A stretch of 64,000 nt of DNA, from NCBI GenBank assembly GCA_020062665.1, contig JAGUVW010000019.1:23067-87066 (forward strand), in the 5' to 3' direction. The stretch is from Pseudomonadales bacterium. Its GTDB lineage: Bacteria > Pseudomonadota > Gammaproteobacteria > Pseudomonadales > Ketobacteraceae. A model generated the notes under the pieces. That model was not told the origin of the DNA, made no database searches, and saw only the letters and a program-made list of their open reading frames with translations. The position numbers and the translations under genes are program-made. Shown in pieces: positions 1 to 8,945 of this stretch. Numbering within the stretch: position 1 is the first letter of the stretch; each line of letters opens with the position of its first letter.

Positions 1-444
1 ACGGATGTAATCCAACGGCTGCCCAACCTTGCTGTCAATCAGCGAAAACAGCGGACGCAGAATGCGACACAGCTCTGGCAAGTCATCACACGCCAACACA
101 CGGCGCAACCGGGCTTTGGCTTGATCACTCTCACGATCATTTTCATAGCAGGCCAAAAGCGCCCGCCCCAGACTCAAGCTGCCATTACGCTCGACTTTGG
201 CTTTTGCAAGGGCCGCCGCCACAGTGACGAAGGGCAATCGCTGCCACTCCTTCTCCAGATCGATGCCATAGCTGGCAAGCAATTCCCAACTCTGGTACTC
301 CGTGGCTGGGTTGTCTGCGCGGCGCAATCGCGCTGCCAATCCCTTGTTCTGCAGACACTGCTGAATGACGCCACTGACAAAGCGTTCTGCTCGATCAGGC
401 GCGGCCTTGTCTGCGGACGGTTCCTGGATTTGTATCGGTTCCAT
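1..444 (-). CDS. casB: Type I-E Cascade small subunit Cse2/CasB (3'-truncated by the window edge)
   Basis: Reading leftwards from the ATG at 444-442 gives 148 open codons to the window edge. The protein starts MEPIQIQEPSADKAAPDRAE and contains ARLRRADNP and LPFVTVAAALAKAK, the arginine-rich helix pattern of Cse2. Cse2 is the dimeric small subunit that lines the belly of Cascade and holds the non-target DNA strand. The start lies 3 nt after the casA stop codon, so the two are surely co-transcribed. The C-terminus and the remaining casC, casD, casE, cas1 and cas2 genes would lie to the left of the window. The sequence ends in LDYIR at the edge, with no stop. Identity follows from both the motif and the cas3-casA context; I did not align it formally. 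Confidence 0.9.
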   Translation of the reverse strand, partial: MEPIQIQEPSADKAAPDRAERFVSGVIQQCLQNKGLAARLRRADNPATEYQSWELLASYGIDLEKEWQRLPFVTVAAALAKAKVERNGSLSLGRALLACYENDRESDQAKARLRRVLACDDLPELCRILRPLFSLIDSKVGQPLDYIR

Positions 445-447
445 CGA

Positions 448-1926
448 CTATGCCTCTTGTTTGAGATATTTACTGTTATTCGGACGATTCTTGGCCCAGG
501 CGTCGAGCTGCCGCGCGGTATCCTTGGGGCAAAACCGGTCATAGGATTGCTGGACGTAGCCGGCAAACTTCTTGCGAAGTTGTTGACGTTCGGTTTGTTC
601 CTGCTCTTCAGAACCACAGTTATCAACCAGATCCTGAAAATTACGTTCACACAGCTGCCAGAAAAGATGGGTTGCCTGCGCAGCCTGTTTGCCACCATCC
701 ACCTTTTGCTCCTTGAAGAAGCCCATGACACGGCCATACAAGCCTTTGGCAAGTTCATCCAGTGCCGACATTTCGCTCTTGAGTTGGGCAAACCAGTTCT
801 GACCAAGCATATCGCTGTGCAACCAGATCAGGGATTCAACGAAATCGTCACTACCCTTAGTATACTGTTCACCAGCTTGGCTGGTCACACGTAATCCACC
901 TGACCAAATAGCAAAAACTGAGGTTGCATCTCGAACACGGCTCAGCCCCACGTCGATCTGCCAGCATTGAAATCTTTCGCGTTTGCCTTGTTCCAGAAAG
1001 CCGAGCAACGAGGTGAGCTCGCGCCATGGACGCTTTTCAGGATCAACCCATAGGGCCTTTGGATCTTTGCTGGAATAATTAATTGCAGCTGACGGATCAG
1101 TGATACCTTCCTTGTAATTACCATGTGCTAATCCTTCGGAACAATGCAAACCATCATCCATCAAAAGACAGAATCGACACAGCGGTATCAGACGACCAAG
1201 CAATGTCTGTTTAAGATTCCGGGCTGTATCGCAGTCCTCTCCCGCAGGCATTTTTTCCCAAGGTGGTGTGCCGACTCCCAATGGATACATCTTTTTCTCG
1301 TCGATCTGTCTTAAAGTGAACAGGTTAAGCCAGATAGTTTGTTGAATGTTGGCTCCTAACAAAAAGCTGTGCAGCAACCCCCTACTTGCGACTGCTGGCC
1401 CAGGCTTGCTGGATTTGCTCTTCCCTTGATAGTCTTTTGTCAAAGTAATGCTGTTGTCAGTCTTTTTTCCTGACAACGCAAATGCCATTTGGGTAATCAG
1501 TGACAACGCTTTTTCTGCATCGTCAAGCGTACGCTCCACCTGAATTTGGTTGAGCACGGTGGTATTCCCAGTAGAAACTTCTGATATTACCGTCCCATAA
1601 CTTTTCAGCGCTGCCGCAGAGACAGCAGGCATCTGCAGAAATGGCCGTTCACCGTACAGATAGAAACGCTCATGCCAGCGCTCCAGATAGTCAACACAGC
1701 GTCGGGACAATCCATCAGCACCCAATGCTTTCCAGGCTTGCTCGTCAGCAGGTGTTTCTGCCGCTTGCGCAATTGCCAGCAACAACTTCATGACTGCAAT
1801 TTTTTGTACCGGATTTCCACCCAGGCTGCGATATTCCGGATTGGAGAATATCTGCTTCAAGCTGACACGGCCGGCATCAGCGACCGGAATCCAGGGCTCA
1901 TCCACCAGATTAAATCGATTATTCAT
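448..1926 (-). CDS. casA: Type I-E Cascade large subunit Cse1/CasA
   Basis: This 492-residue protein matches the usual Cse1 length (about 500). It opens with NRFNLVDEPWIPV, the hallmark start of the family, and carries YPLGVGTPPWEKMP in the middle. Cse1 recognises the PAM, opens the target duplex and recruits Cas3. The C-terminal part (about residues 370-490) is rich in helices, fitting the four-helix bundle. The ATG at 1926 lies 5 nt after the cas3 stop and casB starts 3 nt after its own stop, so this is a tight cas3-casA-casB operon. I see no frameshift or internal stop. GC content is visibly lower than in the metabolic genes to the right. Confidence 0.95.
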   Translation of the reverse strand: MNNRFNLVDEPWIPVADAGRVSLKQIFSNPEYRSLGGNPVQKIAVMKLLLAIAQAAETPADEQAWKALGADGLSRRCVDYLERWHERFYLYGERPFLQMPAVSAAALKSYGTVISEVSTGNTTVLNQIQVERTLDDAEKALSLITQMAFALSGKKTDNSITLTKDYQGKSKSSKPGPAVASRGLLHSFLLGANIQQTIWLNLFTLRQIDEKKMYPLGVGTPPWEKMPAGEDCDTARNLKQTLLGRLIPLCRFCLLMDDGLHCSEGLAHGNYKEGITDPSAAINYSSKDPKALWVDPEKRPWRELTSLLGFLEQGKRERFQCWQIDVGLSRVRDATSVFAIWSGGLRVTSQAGEQYTKGSDDFVESLIWLHSDMLGQNWFAQLKSEMSALDELAKGLYGRVMGFFKEQKVDGGKQAAQATHLFWQLCERNFQDLVDNCGSEEQEQTERQQLRKKFAGYVQQSYDRFCPKDTARQLDAWAKNRPNNSKYLKQEA

Positions 1927-1931
1927 ACGTT

Positions 1932-4529
1932 CTATTTCCCCTTAATCACCCTAAATCCCAGATCATCGCGATAGTCGAAATCGTACTTTTCGTGAATCCG
2001 CGCACCCTGTACACCTTGTAACTGGCCGGTCTCATCTACCAGCACCACCCGCAGAACTGCTTCATCCTGTTCGGGATTTCCAAGATAGAAGCAGTTCTGA
2101 AAGCCAAGCTTCGTCAACGTATCGATCGACAACTTTTCCGGCGCATCCTTCGCGTGCACCATCACGATCTGCCGCATCAGCTTGGCCGTTAGCTCGCGCC
2201 AATGGCGCTTGCCTAATTTGTGCTGCGACCAGGGCAACATAACCTGCTCACCATTCAGCAAAGTTAACCGGGTTGCTTCCTGATCTTTAATTTGAGAAAC
2301 ACCACGAAGCAGCAGAACCTCATGGCTGTCCAGTTCGCTATAGCGCGTCTGCGCCTTGCTCTCAGGTAATGTGTTACCGGAAATCGCCAAAGTGACTCGT
2401 GCCAACTGCTTCAGCGCTGTACGACCTATGCGTCTGGGTGTGCCATTGTCCAGTTCGTGCAACCAGCGCGACATAGGCCCTTCTTCTTCGCGCTTGGAAT
2501 AGGTTTGCTCAATCAGGTTACGAATGTCTTGTGGCAAGCAAATGGTAGTCTGCTCACGCCAGGTGATCAGGCTACGGCAAAGCACATAAGGGCTATAAAC
2601 GAAGGCACTTGCGCCAAATGCTGAGGGTGGGGCGGCGATTGCCCGATCCAGATCCGGAGCCAAAAACCAAGCTTCACAAACGGCCGCTGGCGCCCGAGGT
2701 GTTTCCGCATGTCGCCACAACCGCCCCAGGCGCTGAAGCAACATGTCCGTCGGAGCAAAGCGGCTAACCAGAAAGTCCGCATCGATATCCAGCGACTGTT
2801 CCAACACTTGGGTGCCGACCAGAATTCGGCCCTGCCTGGAACGCTCAGACCATCCACGCTTGCCAAACAGGTTGACCCAGCGATCCTCGATTTGCTGACG
2901 GTCATCGGCGGTAAACCGCGAATGCAACAGACCACAGGCCACACCGAGTTCTGAAGCCCTGGCCGCCAAATCAAGGTATCGCTGCTGGGCTTCGACCACC
3001 GTATTTTCAATCCACAGAACCTGCTGGCCCAACAAGGCGCGGTCAAGCGATTCCTGAATAGCCCGATCTTCCTCTCCCAGCAAGCACACCGAAACAGTCT
3101 GACTGCCAGCAATCGGCACAGGCAGTTCGGAGACAGGCCGTTGCCGAGGCATTGCGGTAATAAGGGGGTAAGCATCGCTATCCAGGCCACGCCCTATCAA
3201 TTGCTGGCGACGATCCCGATTCAGCGTTGCACTAAGGATAATGACTGTGCAGTGAAGCCCCCGCAGAAGCTCCACCAATGCATCAAGCAACGTGCCGGTA
3301 TAAGCGTCGTAGGTATGCACTTCATCCAGAATCACAACTTTGCCGGCCAGACCAAACGCTCTGACAAAGCCGTGCTTTACGTTCATTGCTGCCATCAATG
3401 CCTGATCGACTGTGCCCACCGCAAATGGTGCAAGCAAGCCTCTTTTTGCGTGATTAAACCAAGCCCCACCAGGACGACCGTCTTCTCCCATTTCAGTATT
3501 CAACAGCCAAGCATTACTATGCAGCAGCAATGATCGGTGAGAGCAATCCTGAGCAAGAATTGCCGCGAGAAACTCATTAAAGCGCTCATAAATCTTGTTT
3601 GATGTAAGCTGGGTCGGGAGCGCGAAATAGATGCCACTGGCCTGGCCACAACACAGCATTTGATACGCTGCGTAAAGTGCAGCCTCCGTTTTCCCCACCC
3701 CCATCGGCGCTTCCAGCACATACACACCTGGACTCGTTACAACATCAATCAGCTGCTGCTGGGACGGTCTGGCTGAAAATCCAAAAACTCGCTCAAATGA
3801 CAGCCCAGCTCGATAAGTCGGCAGGATAAACCCAGCGTCATCAAGCGCCTCTGCGATAGCGCCTTGCCAAGGAGCCGCCGGATCTTCAAAAAACTGGCCG
3901 GAGCCGATCCAATCTGAGACAGAAGTAAGACCTGCCAACAGGCGTACCTGCGGTATCGACGCGACCTGAGGCCAATCGCAACTGAGCCAATTTTTAAGAG
4001 CATTCACTAGCATCTCACGCTGCTTCTGCCAGTGCTCCCCACCAAAATTTTCATCATTGGCCCGACTACCCGCAACGGGCGGCGAAAAACCATGGTGCTG
4101 CCCAAGAATCTCGGGCACGAACTCCGGGGCGGCCATTGCCGTGGCTGCAACCTGACTGACCCCCGCATGACCACCCCATTGCTTTTCAAGTTCCGGATTT
4201 ATACCCCTTAGTTCTGGCCTTGCGTTCCAGGATTGATAACTTTCTGTCCCCCGCAGAATTTTTTCCTGAAACGTCGGGCTTACCTTACCAATATCGTGGC
4301 ACGCAGCTGCAAGCTCAGACCCTTTCGGAATCAATCCATCCACGACATCACGCGGCATCCTGGCAAGGATTTCTCGAGCAACTTCTCCCACAATTTGGCA
4401 ATGGTTGAATACCGAACGCCCTGGCAGCTTTCTACCTTCTGGTGATAAAAACGTTTTCGCGAGACACTCCTCAAAGGGTATTGCCTCGCTGCTCTGCTTC
4501 CCGTCTTTTTTGGGACGTGTTCGCAGCAT
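1932..4529 (-). CDS. cas3: CRISPR-associated helicase-nuclease Cas3 (type I-E)
   Basis: Cas3 degrades target DNA once Cascade has bound it. The N-terminal HD nuclease shows an His near residue 43, CHDIGK (His-Asp about 78-79) and GQHHGFS. The helicase follows with Walker A PMGVGKTE (about 275-282), DEVH box (about 402-405), SATLN (motif III) and the motif VI region LLQRLGRLWRH. The open frame reaches back to a TTG at 4553, but I chose the ATG at 4529-4527 because AGGAGG sits 4 nt upstream of it (complement of 4534-4539). That gives 865 residues, normal for the family. The gene heads the Cascade operon and is divergent from the WYL regulator at 4726. All catalytic motifs I looked for are present, so the enzyme looks active. 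Confidence 0.95.
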   Translation of the reverse strand: MLRTRPKKDGKQSSEAIPFEECLAKTFLSPEGRKLPGRSVFNHCQIVGEVAREILARMPRDVVDGLIPKGSELAAACHDIGKVSPTFQEKILRGTESYQSWNARPELRGINPELEKQWGGHAGVSQVAATAMAAPEFVPEILGQHHGFSPPVAGSRANDENFGGEHWQKQREMLVNALKNWLSCDWPQVASIPQVRLLAGLTSVSDWIGSGQFFEDPAAPWQGAIAEALDDAGFILPTYRAGLSFERVFGFSARPSQQQLIDVVTSPGVYVLEAPMGVGKTEAALYAAYQMLCCGQASGIYFALPTQLTSNKIYERFNEFLAAILAQDCSHRSLLLHSNAWLLNTEMGEDGRPGGAWFNHAKRGLLAPFAVGTVDQALMAAMNVKHGFVRAFGLAGKVVILDEVHTYDAYTGTLLDALVELLRGLHCTVIILSATLNRDRRQQLIGRGLDSDAYPLITAMPRQRPVSELPVPIAGSQTVSVCLLGEEDRAIQESLDRALLGQQVLWIENTVVEAQQRYLDLAARASELGVACGLLHSRFTADDRQQIEDRWVNLFGKRGWSERSRQGRILVGTQVLEQSLDIDADFLVSRFAPTDMLLQRLGRLWRHAETPRAPAAVCEAWFLAPDLDRAIAAPPSAFGASAFVYSPYVLCRSLITWREQTTICLPQDIRNLIEQTYSKREEEGPMSRWLHELDNGTPRRIGRTALKQLARVTLAISGNTLPESKAQTRYSELDSHEVLLLRGVSQIKDQEATRLTLLNGEQVMLPWSQHKLGKRHWRELTAKLMRQIVMVHAKDAPEKLSIDTLTKLGFQNCFYLGNPEQDEAVLRVVLVDETGQLQGVQGARIHEKYDFDYRDDLGFRVIKGK

Positions 4530-4725
4530 AAAGCCTCCTATATTATCGGCCAACGCATTGGGCTAGCCGGCACATTGCTCTAACTCAGGAAGAGCCAAAT
4601 GAAAATATACTTACGCGATGACACGAAAGTTCGAATGCAGGCATCGACGATGTTATGTACTTCCTTTGTTTGCGTCCACGCTGTATAAACCCACATGTCA
4701 ACTTTTCACACAGGAGCCCAGCGCC
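4530..4725. promoter_or_regulatory. Divergent control region between cas3 and the WYL regulator
   Basis: These 196 bp separate cas3 (leftward) from the regulator (rightward) and must hold both promoters. Rightward, TATAAA at 4684-4689 follows a poor -35 (TTCCTT, 4661-4666, 17-bp spacing). Leftward, TATATT (complement of 4604-4609) is a possible -10. A short inverted repeat CATCG-A-CGATG lies at 4642-4652 between the two, and CGAA-AG-TTCG at 4624-4633. Either could be an operator for the WYL protein, but both are short enough to occur by chance. Confidence 0.4.
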
Positions 4726-5580
4726 GTGGACCGATCCCGTATTAGCCATGACCTGTTTTTACGTTTTCGCCTGATCGAGATCATCGCCTTCTGGGAAGGT
4801 CGCCTCACCACCAATCATCTGAACCATGCATTTGGTATCAGCCGGCAACAGTCGTCTTCGATCATCAATAAATACATGAAACTGGCACCGGACAATCTGG
4901 TGTACTCGCCCTCGAACAAGGGTTACAGCGCTGCTGATTCTTTTGTGCCGCACTTCAGCCAGGGAAATTCCGACGAGTATCTCGAACTGATCGGCTCACA
5001 GAACGCAACCAATTCGATGTTCAGCACACTGGGATTGAAGCCGGCTAACTGCGAAGTGCTCCATCCCGCAACACGCAGTCTTGATCCTGCCGTGGTGAGG
5101 GCAATCGTGCAAGCCTGTCAGGACAATATGCGGCTCGAGGTCAACTATGTTTCGCTCGCCAACCCAAGCAAGGATCAGCGGATTATCGTGCCGCACACGC
5201 TGGTGCATAACGGCGCACGCTGGCATGTCCGCGCCTGGTGTGAAAAGAACAGTGAGTTTCGGGATTTTGTGCTGAGCCGCTTTCTGGGCACACCCGAACC
5301 GGTCACGCCATCGGACATCACGAGTCAGCAGGACACCGCCTGGAATTGCTGGGTGGACATCATCATTCGTCCCGATCCACGCTTGCGCAAGGAGCAGCGG
5401 CAGATCGTGGAGCGGGAATACGGCATGACCAAGGGCGTGCTCAAGGTCACCACACGGGGCGCGCTGGTGCAGTACTATCTGGATCTGATGCAGATCGATA
5501 CCAAGGTGCTCAAGGTAAACCCGAACTCACAGCAAATCATCGTCGAGAATTTTGAGTCGCTGCAACGCTGGCTTTTCTGA
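4726..5580 (+). CDS. WYL-domain transcriptional regulator, BrxR/CapW-like, divergent from cas3
   Basis: The protein has an N-terminal winged helix-turn-helix (ISHDLFLRFRLIEIIAFWEG, then LNHAFGISRQQSSSIINKYM, residues about 5-55). A WYL domain follows, where the usual WYL triplet reads WHV in GARWHVRAWC, then FRDFVLSRF, and a C-terminal WCX-like part. This order and the FRDFVL signature match the BrxR/CapW repressors found beside BREX, CBASS and other defence systems. The frame is open from 4618, but the GTG at 4726 has AGGAG 9 nt upstream and gives 284 residues, the normal family size, so I prefer it. Divergence from cas3 suggests it controls the Cascade operon, probably sensing a nucleic-acid or nucleotide ligand through WYL. 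Function is inferred; family placement is fairly secure. Confidence 0.85.
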   Translation: MDRSRISHDLFLRFRLIEIIAFWEGRLTTNHLNHAFGISRQQSSSIINKYMKLAPDNLVYSPSNKGYSAADSFVPHFSQGNSDEYLELIGSQNATNSMFSTLGLKPANCEVLHPATRSLDPAVVRAIVQACQDNMRLEVNYVSLANPSKDQRIIVPHTLVHNGARWHVRAWCEKNSEFRDFVLSRFLGTPEPVTPSDITSQQDTAWNCWVDIIIRPDPRLRKEQRQIVEREYGMTKGVLKVTTRGALVQYYLDLMQIDTKVLKVNPNSQQIIVENFESLQRWLF

Positions 5581-5694
5581 TCCCTCAAGTCGGTGAGTGC
5601 TGCGATTGAACTTTTTGCCCAAACCCATCGAATTCGACGGGTTAAGAACTGCATGCTCAGCCCCTCCCGCCCCCAACTCTTTTCCAGTATTAAG

Positions 5695-5722
5695 TTGACT
5701 ATCCCGAAATAAGGTATATGCT
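5695..5722 (+). promoter_or_regulatory. Predicted sigma70 promoter of the cold-shock gene
   Basis: TTGACT (5695-5700) and TATGCT (5717-5722) are separated by 16 bp, close to the sigma70 consensus. Transcription would start near 5729, leaving a leader of about 150 nt before the coding region. Confidence 0.55.
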
Positions 5723-5879
5723 GACCACCAGCATCAAGTTTTGCTTGTATTTATGTCAGATCACGTTACGAAGTTCCCCTGCGTTGTACCTCGTCCTGTT
5801 TCTTCATAAGTAATACATAACTTCTGCTATACCCGCTTTGAAAAAAGCGAACATCTCTTTGATTAAACAGGAAAAGACT
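5723..5879 (+). promoter_or_regulatory. Long 5' leader of the cold-shock mRNA
   Basis: About 150 nt separate the predicted promoter from the ATG of the cold-shock gene, with no convincing reading frame between them. Long structured leaders of this size act as thermosensors in the cspA family. Here that role is inferred from length and position only. AGGA at 5869-5872, 7 nt before the ATG, is the likely ribosome binding site. Confidence 0.45.
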
Positions 5880-6086
5880 ATGTCAACTACTACTGGCACC
5901 GTTAAATGGTTCAACGAATCCAAAGGTTTTGGTTTTATCACCCCTGAGTCCGGCCCTGATGTGTTTGCACACTTCAGCGCGATTCGCGGTGACGGCTTCA
6001 AAACCCTGGTAGAAGGTCAACGGGTGCAGTTCACCGTTACCAAAGGCCAGAAAGGCCCCCAGGCTGAAAATATCGTCTCCATCTAA
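5880..6086 (+). CDS. CspA-family cold-shock protein
   Basis: This 68-residue protein is a single cold-shock domain. RNP1 is KGFGFITP and RNP2 is VFAHFSAI; both keep the aromatic residues that stack on single-stranded nucleic acid. It starts [16 protein letters not shown]. An upstream in-frame ATG-less extension exists (from 5838), but the ATG at 5880 has a good ribosome site and matches the family N-terminus. Such proteins bind RNA or ssDNA and melt secondary structure. The gene stands alone between its own promoter and terminator, so it is monocistronic. Whether it is cold-induced or constitutive cannot be told from the coding region. Confidence 0.97.
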   Translation: MSTTTGTVKWFNESKGFGFITPESGPDVFAHFSAIRGDGFKTLVEGQRVQFTVTKGQKGPQAENIVSI

Positions 6087-6123
6087 TGTAGACGGCTGCA
6101 ACCCGGAACCGGATTGCGGTAAT

Positions 6124-6157
6124 AAAAAAGGCAGGATCTTCGGATTCTGCCTTTTTT
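6124..6157. terminator. Bidirectional intrinsic terminator with UUCG tetraloop
   Basis: GGCAGGATC (6130-6138) pairs with GATTCTGCC (6143-6151) around a TTCG loop closed by C-G, the extra-stable UUCG tetraloop. Six T follow and six A precede, so it can stop the cold-shock transcript rightwards and the acyl-CoA synthetase operon leftwards. Confidence 0.92.
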
Positions 6158-6182
6158 GTTGGCTTGAATCGGGCGGCGCGCC

Positions 6183-8000
6183 TCAGACCCTCAGTTTCCC
6201 GCTCCTGATATCCTCAACCACCGCTCCCGTCAGTCGCACATAGCCCGGCTCCTTGCCCGCAAAATAAAACAGCGGATCGCTGATCTGCGCCAGATCGAAT
6301 CCTTCGTTCTTCAATTCCACCTTGCGGTTCTTGAAGGTGCCGGTGATCTCGTGTTCGTCGCGCACGCGCAGGAATAGCGGCACGGCGTACGCTGGCAGCC
6401 GGCGGGTGAGTTCAGCGGCGCAGGCGTTGCCGTCGAACTGTTCGGCCGGCACTTTCAGTGTCAGCGCCGCCATGCCGGCACGGCCGTCGTTGTTGGGCAC
6501 CTGCACGCCGTACACCACGGCCTGTTCTACCTGCTCCACTGCATTGAGCGCGGCTTCCACTTCGGTCGTGGCGACGTTTTCGCCTTTCCAGCGGAAAGTG
6601 TCGCCCAGGCGATCCACAAACTGGATGTGGCGATAACCCTGATCGCGCACCAGATCGCCGGTGTTGAACCAGCAGTCGCCATGCTCGAATACGTTGCGGA
6701 ACAGTTTCTTTTCGCTGGCGGCGGGATCGGTGTAGCCGTCGAATGGTGTGCGGTCGGTGATCTGGGTGATCAGCAGGCCCACTTCACCGGTGCGCACTTT
6801 CTGCATGTGGCCGGCGGCGTTGCGAATCGGTTGTTCTGTTTCGGGATCGTAGGCGACGATGGTGAACGGCAGCGGGCAGAAGCCGGCGGTGCCGTCGACA
6901 TTGAAGGTGTTGACGAAGCCCAGGTTGCATTCGCTGGCGCCGTAGAACTCCGCGATGTGTTCGATGCCGAAACGTTGTTTGAATTCCTGCCAGATTTCCG
7001 GACGCAAGCCGTTGCCCACGGCGACGCGAATCAGGTGCTGACGATCGAGCGGCGACGGCGCCGCGTTCAGCAGGTAACGACAGAGTTCACCGATGTAGCA
7101 AAACGCGGTGGCGCGCATCTGGCGGATTTCATCCCAGAAACGTGACACGCTGAATCTGCGCGACAACGCCAGACATGCGCCGGCACCCAATGCGGCACCC
7201 CAGCTTACAGTGAGTGCGTTGTTGTGATAGAGCGGCAGCGCGCAATACAGTACGTCGTCGTGACGCAGACGCATGGTGAGCAGCCCCATGCCCGCCATGC
7301 CCAGCAGCCAGCGGTAGTGGGTCATCACCGATGCCTTGGGCATGCCCGTGGTGCCCGAGGTGAAAATATAAAAACACGGCTGCTTCATTTTCACTGCACG
7401 CGTGTGCGCGGGATTGTGCGACGGCAGAACGCGGATTTCACTTTCCAGATCCATAAACCCGGCCGGCCGTTCCAGCCCGTTGCCGGGCAGCCAGTAGTGC
7501 CAGATGTCGCTGTTGTGCATCGGCGCATAAGGTGTGGTTGCCAGCGCATCCACGCATTCCGCCGAGGTGACGATGAGTTTGGGTTTGATCAGATTGATGC
7601 TGTGGCTGAGCACGGTGTCGCGCTGGTTGAAGTTGAGCATGCCGGCGATGGCGCCCAGTTTGACCGCCGCAGCGACACACACCAGTTGTTCCGGGCGGTT
7701 CTCCATCAGCAGGCCCACCACATCGCCGCTGCCAATGCCTTGTTTGGCGAACAGCGCTGCCACCCGGTTCACCCAGCCGTTGAATTCCCGGTACGTCCAT
7801 TGCTGATCACCGAAACGCAAGGCGGGCCGATTGGGATGACGCTTGGTTTGCTCTTCCAGCAGTTGGCCGATGGAATAGGCGCGATCCGGCTTTGCGCGCA
7901 GCATGTGCCGTGCACCGGTGGCAAGGGCCGGCGCATCCGGAATCATCTGCAGTGCACCGCGAACAATGGCGCGAAGGGAAATTCGGTTCAGGTCAGACAT
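6183..8000 (-). CDS. Long-chain/very-long-chain acyl-CoA synthetase (FadD6/FATP-like)
   Basis: This is a 605-residue AMP-forming acyl-CoA ligase. The P-loop-like motif is YIFTSGTTGMPKAS. The ATP/AMP motif EFYGASE, the NTGD motif and the hinge GDTFRWKGENV are in order. The C-terminal YVRLTGAVVEDIRSGKLRV resembles the FATP/very-long-chain subgroup rather than E. coli FadD. It would activate fatty acids to acyl-CoA. The start ATG at 8000 follows the UbiA stop by 21 nt, making this the last gene of the LetA-LetB-UbiA operon and ending at the shared terminator near 6140. That context suggests it handles lipids moved or modified by the operon's other products. Substrate chain length is not readable from sequence. 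Confidence 0.9.
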   Translation of the reverse strand: MSDLNRISLRAIVRGALQMIPDAPALATGARHMLRAKPDRAYSIGQLLEEQTKRHPNRPALRFGDQQWTYREFNGWVNRVAALFAKQGIGSGDVVGLLMENRPEQLVCVAAAVKLGAIAGMLNFNQRDTVLSHSINLIKPKLIVTSAECVDALATTPYAPMHNSDIWHYWLPGNGLERPAGFMDLESEIRVLPSHNPAHTRAVKMKQPCFYIFTSGTTGMPKASVMTHYRWLLGMAGMGLLTMRLRHDDVLYCALPLYHNNALTVSWGAALGAGACLALSRRFSVSRFWDEIRQMRATAFCYIGELCRYLLNAAPSPLDRQHLIRVAVGNGLRPEIWQEFKQRFGIEHIAEFYGASECNLGFVNTFNVDGTAGFCPLPFTIVAYDPETEQPIRNAAGHMQKVRTGEVGLLITQITDRTPFDGYTDPAASEKKLFRNVFEHGDCWFNTGDLVRDQGYRHIQFVDRLGDTFRWKGENVATTEVEAALNAVEQVEQAVVYGVQVPNNDGRAGMAALTLKVPAEQFDGNACAAELTRRLPAYAVPLFLRVRDEHEITGTFKNRKVELKNEGFDLAQISDPLFYFAGKEPGYVRLTGAVVEDIRSGKLRV

Positions 8001-8021
8001 GGTTCGACTCTTGTCATGTTG

Positions 8022-8927
8022 TTATGAAAATTGTTGTGGTATCAGCAGTGACAGGCCCAGCACTGTGGGCGTCAGCAGGTTGATCACGACATTCTGCGCC
8101 AGCGCCGGCATCAGTGCCGTTGTATCGCCATTGAAACGAAATACCGTGCGGGTGGTACGCACCGCCAGCGGTGCGGTTGCCAACGCCAACAGGCTCCACA
8201 GCGGCAGTATCTGCAACAGAATGCCCGCCAGCAGAATCAGGTAGGCGCTGACATTGAACAGCGCGTACACCCATTGCGTGGGGCCGAGGCCGTACACGAT
8301 CAGAAAGTGGCGCCGACCCGCAGCGCGATCAGCGTCCAGATCCGGCAACTGGTTGAGCAGCAGCAAATTGTTCACCAGAAAAAACGGCATCAGTGACACA
8401 TACAGCGCGAAGGTGGAGTGATGGCCGGTGAGCACCAGATGCGTGCCCACGATCATCAGCGGGCCAAAGCCCAGCCCCGGCGCGATCAGACACATGAACG
8501 GCATGCGGTTGAGCCACTGGGTGTACGTGACGATGATGAGTGCACCCAACACGCCCAGCGGCAACAGCGCGACACCGCGCAGACTGATGAAATACAGCCC
8601 CAGCGCCAGGGTGATGGCCAGGGCCAGCAATCCGCCCGCCAACACGGCATTGAGTGCCTGTGGCTGTGCAGGCAGCGCGCCACTGCCACCGCTGAACGGC
8701 GTGCGCTGGGTCTGTTCATCCAGGCCGCTTTTGAAATCATGATATTCGTTGAGCATGTTGACGCTGATGTGGGCACACAGTGCACCCAGCAGCACGAGCA
8801 TTGCCAGCGTCCAGTCCACCGGTCCCGCCAGACTGGCACTGCCAACACCCACGCTCACGCAGGCTGGCGTCAGCAGCAGAAACGGCGGACGCATGGTGTG
8901 CACGACAGCAGTCAGACGTTCAGACAT
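8022..8927 (-). CDS. UbiA-family prenyltransferase (MenA-like)
   Basis: This polytopic protein of 301 residues shows about eight hydrophobic helices. The first Asp-rich motif is NEYHDFKSGLDEQT (N-x3-D-x5-D type, about residues 61-74) and the second is DLDADRAAGRRH (about 196-207). Both bind Mg-prenyl diphosphate in UbiA enzymes. The family moves a prenyl chain to an aromatic or other acceptor in the inner membrane. The pattern is closer to MenA than to UbiA or CyoE, but with no menaquinone genes nearby the acceptor is unknown. A good ribosome site (GGGAG, about 7 nt) precedes the ATG. It lies 18 nt after the MCE gene and 21 nt before the acyl-CoA synthetase, so co-transcription is very likely. 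Confidence 0.88.
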   Translation of the reverse strand: MSERLTAVVHTMRPPFLLLTPACVSVGVGSASLAGPVDWTLAMLVLLGALCAHISVNMLNEYHDFKSGLDEQTQRTPFSGGSGALPAQPQALNAVLAGGLLALAITLALGLYFISLRGVALLPLGVLGALIIVTYTQWLNRMPFMCLIAPGLGFGPLMIVGTHLVLTGHHSTFALYVSLMPFFLVNNLLLLNQLPDLDADRAAGRRHFLIVYGLGPTQWVYALFNVSAYLILLAGILLQILPLWSLLALATAPLAVRTTRTVFRFNGDTTALMPALAQNVVINLLTPTVLGLSLLIPQQFS

Positions 8928-8945
8928 TCGCGTCTCCCTGTGGTG

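Noticed and set aside
4618..4725. Extension of the WYL regulator to the ATG at 4618.
   Set aside because: The 36 extra residues have no sensible pattern and lie in the promoter region; the GTG at 4726 has a good ribosome site and normal length.
1..5880. Possible CRISPR array beside the cas genes.
   Set aside because: I found no regularly spaced repeats in the window; an array would most likely lie beyond casB to the left.
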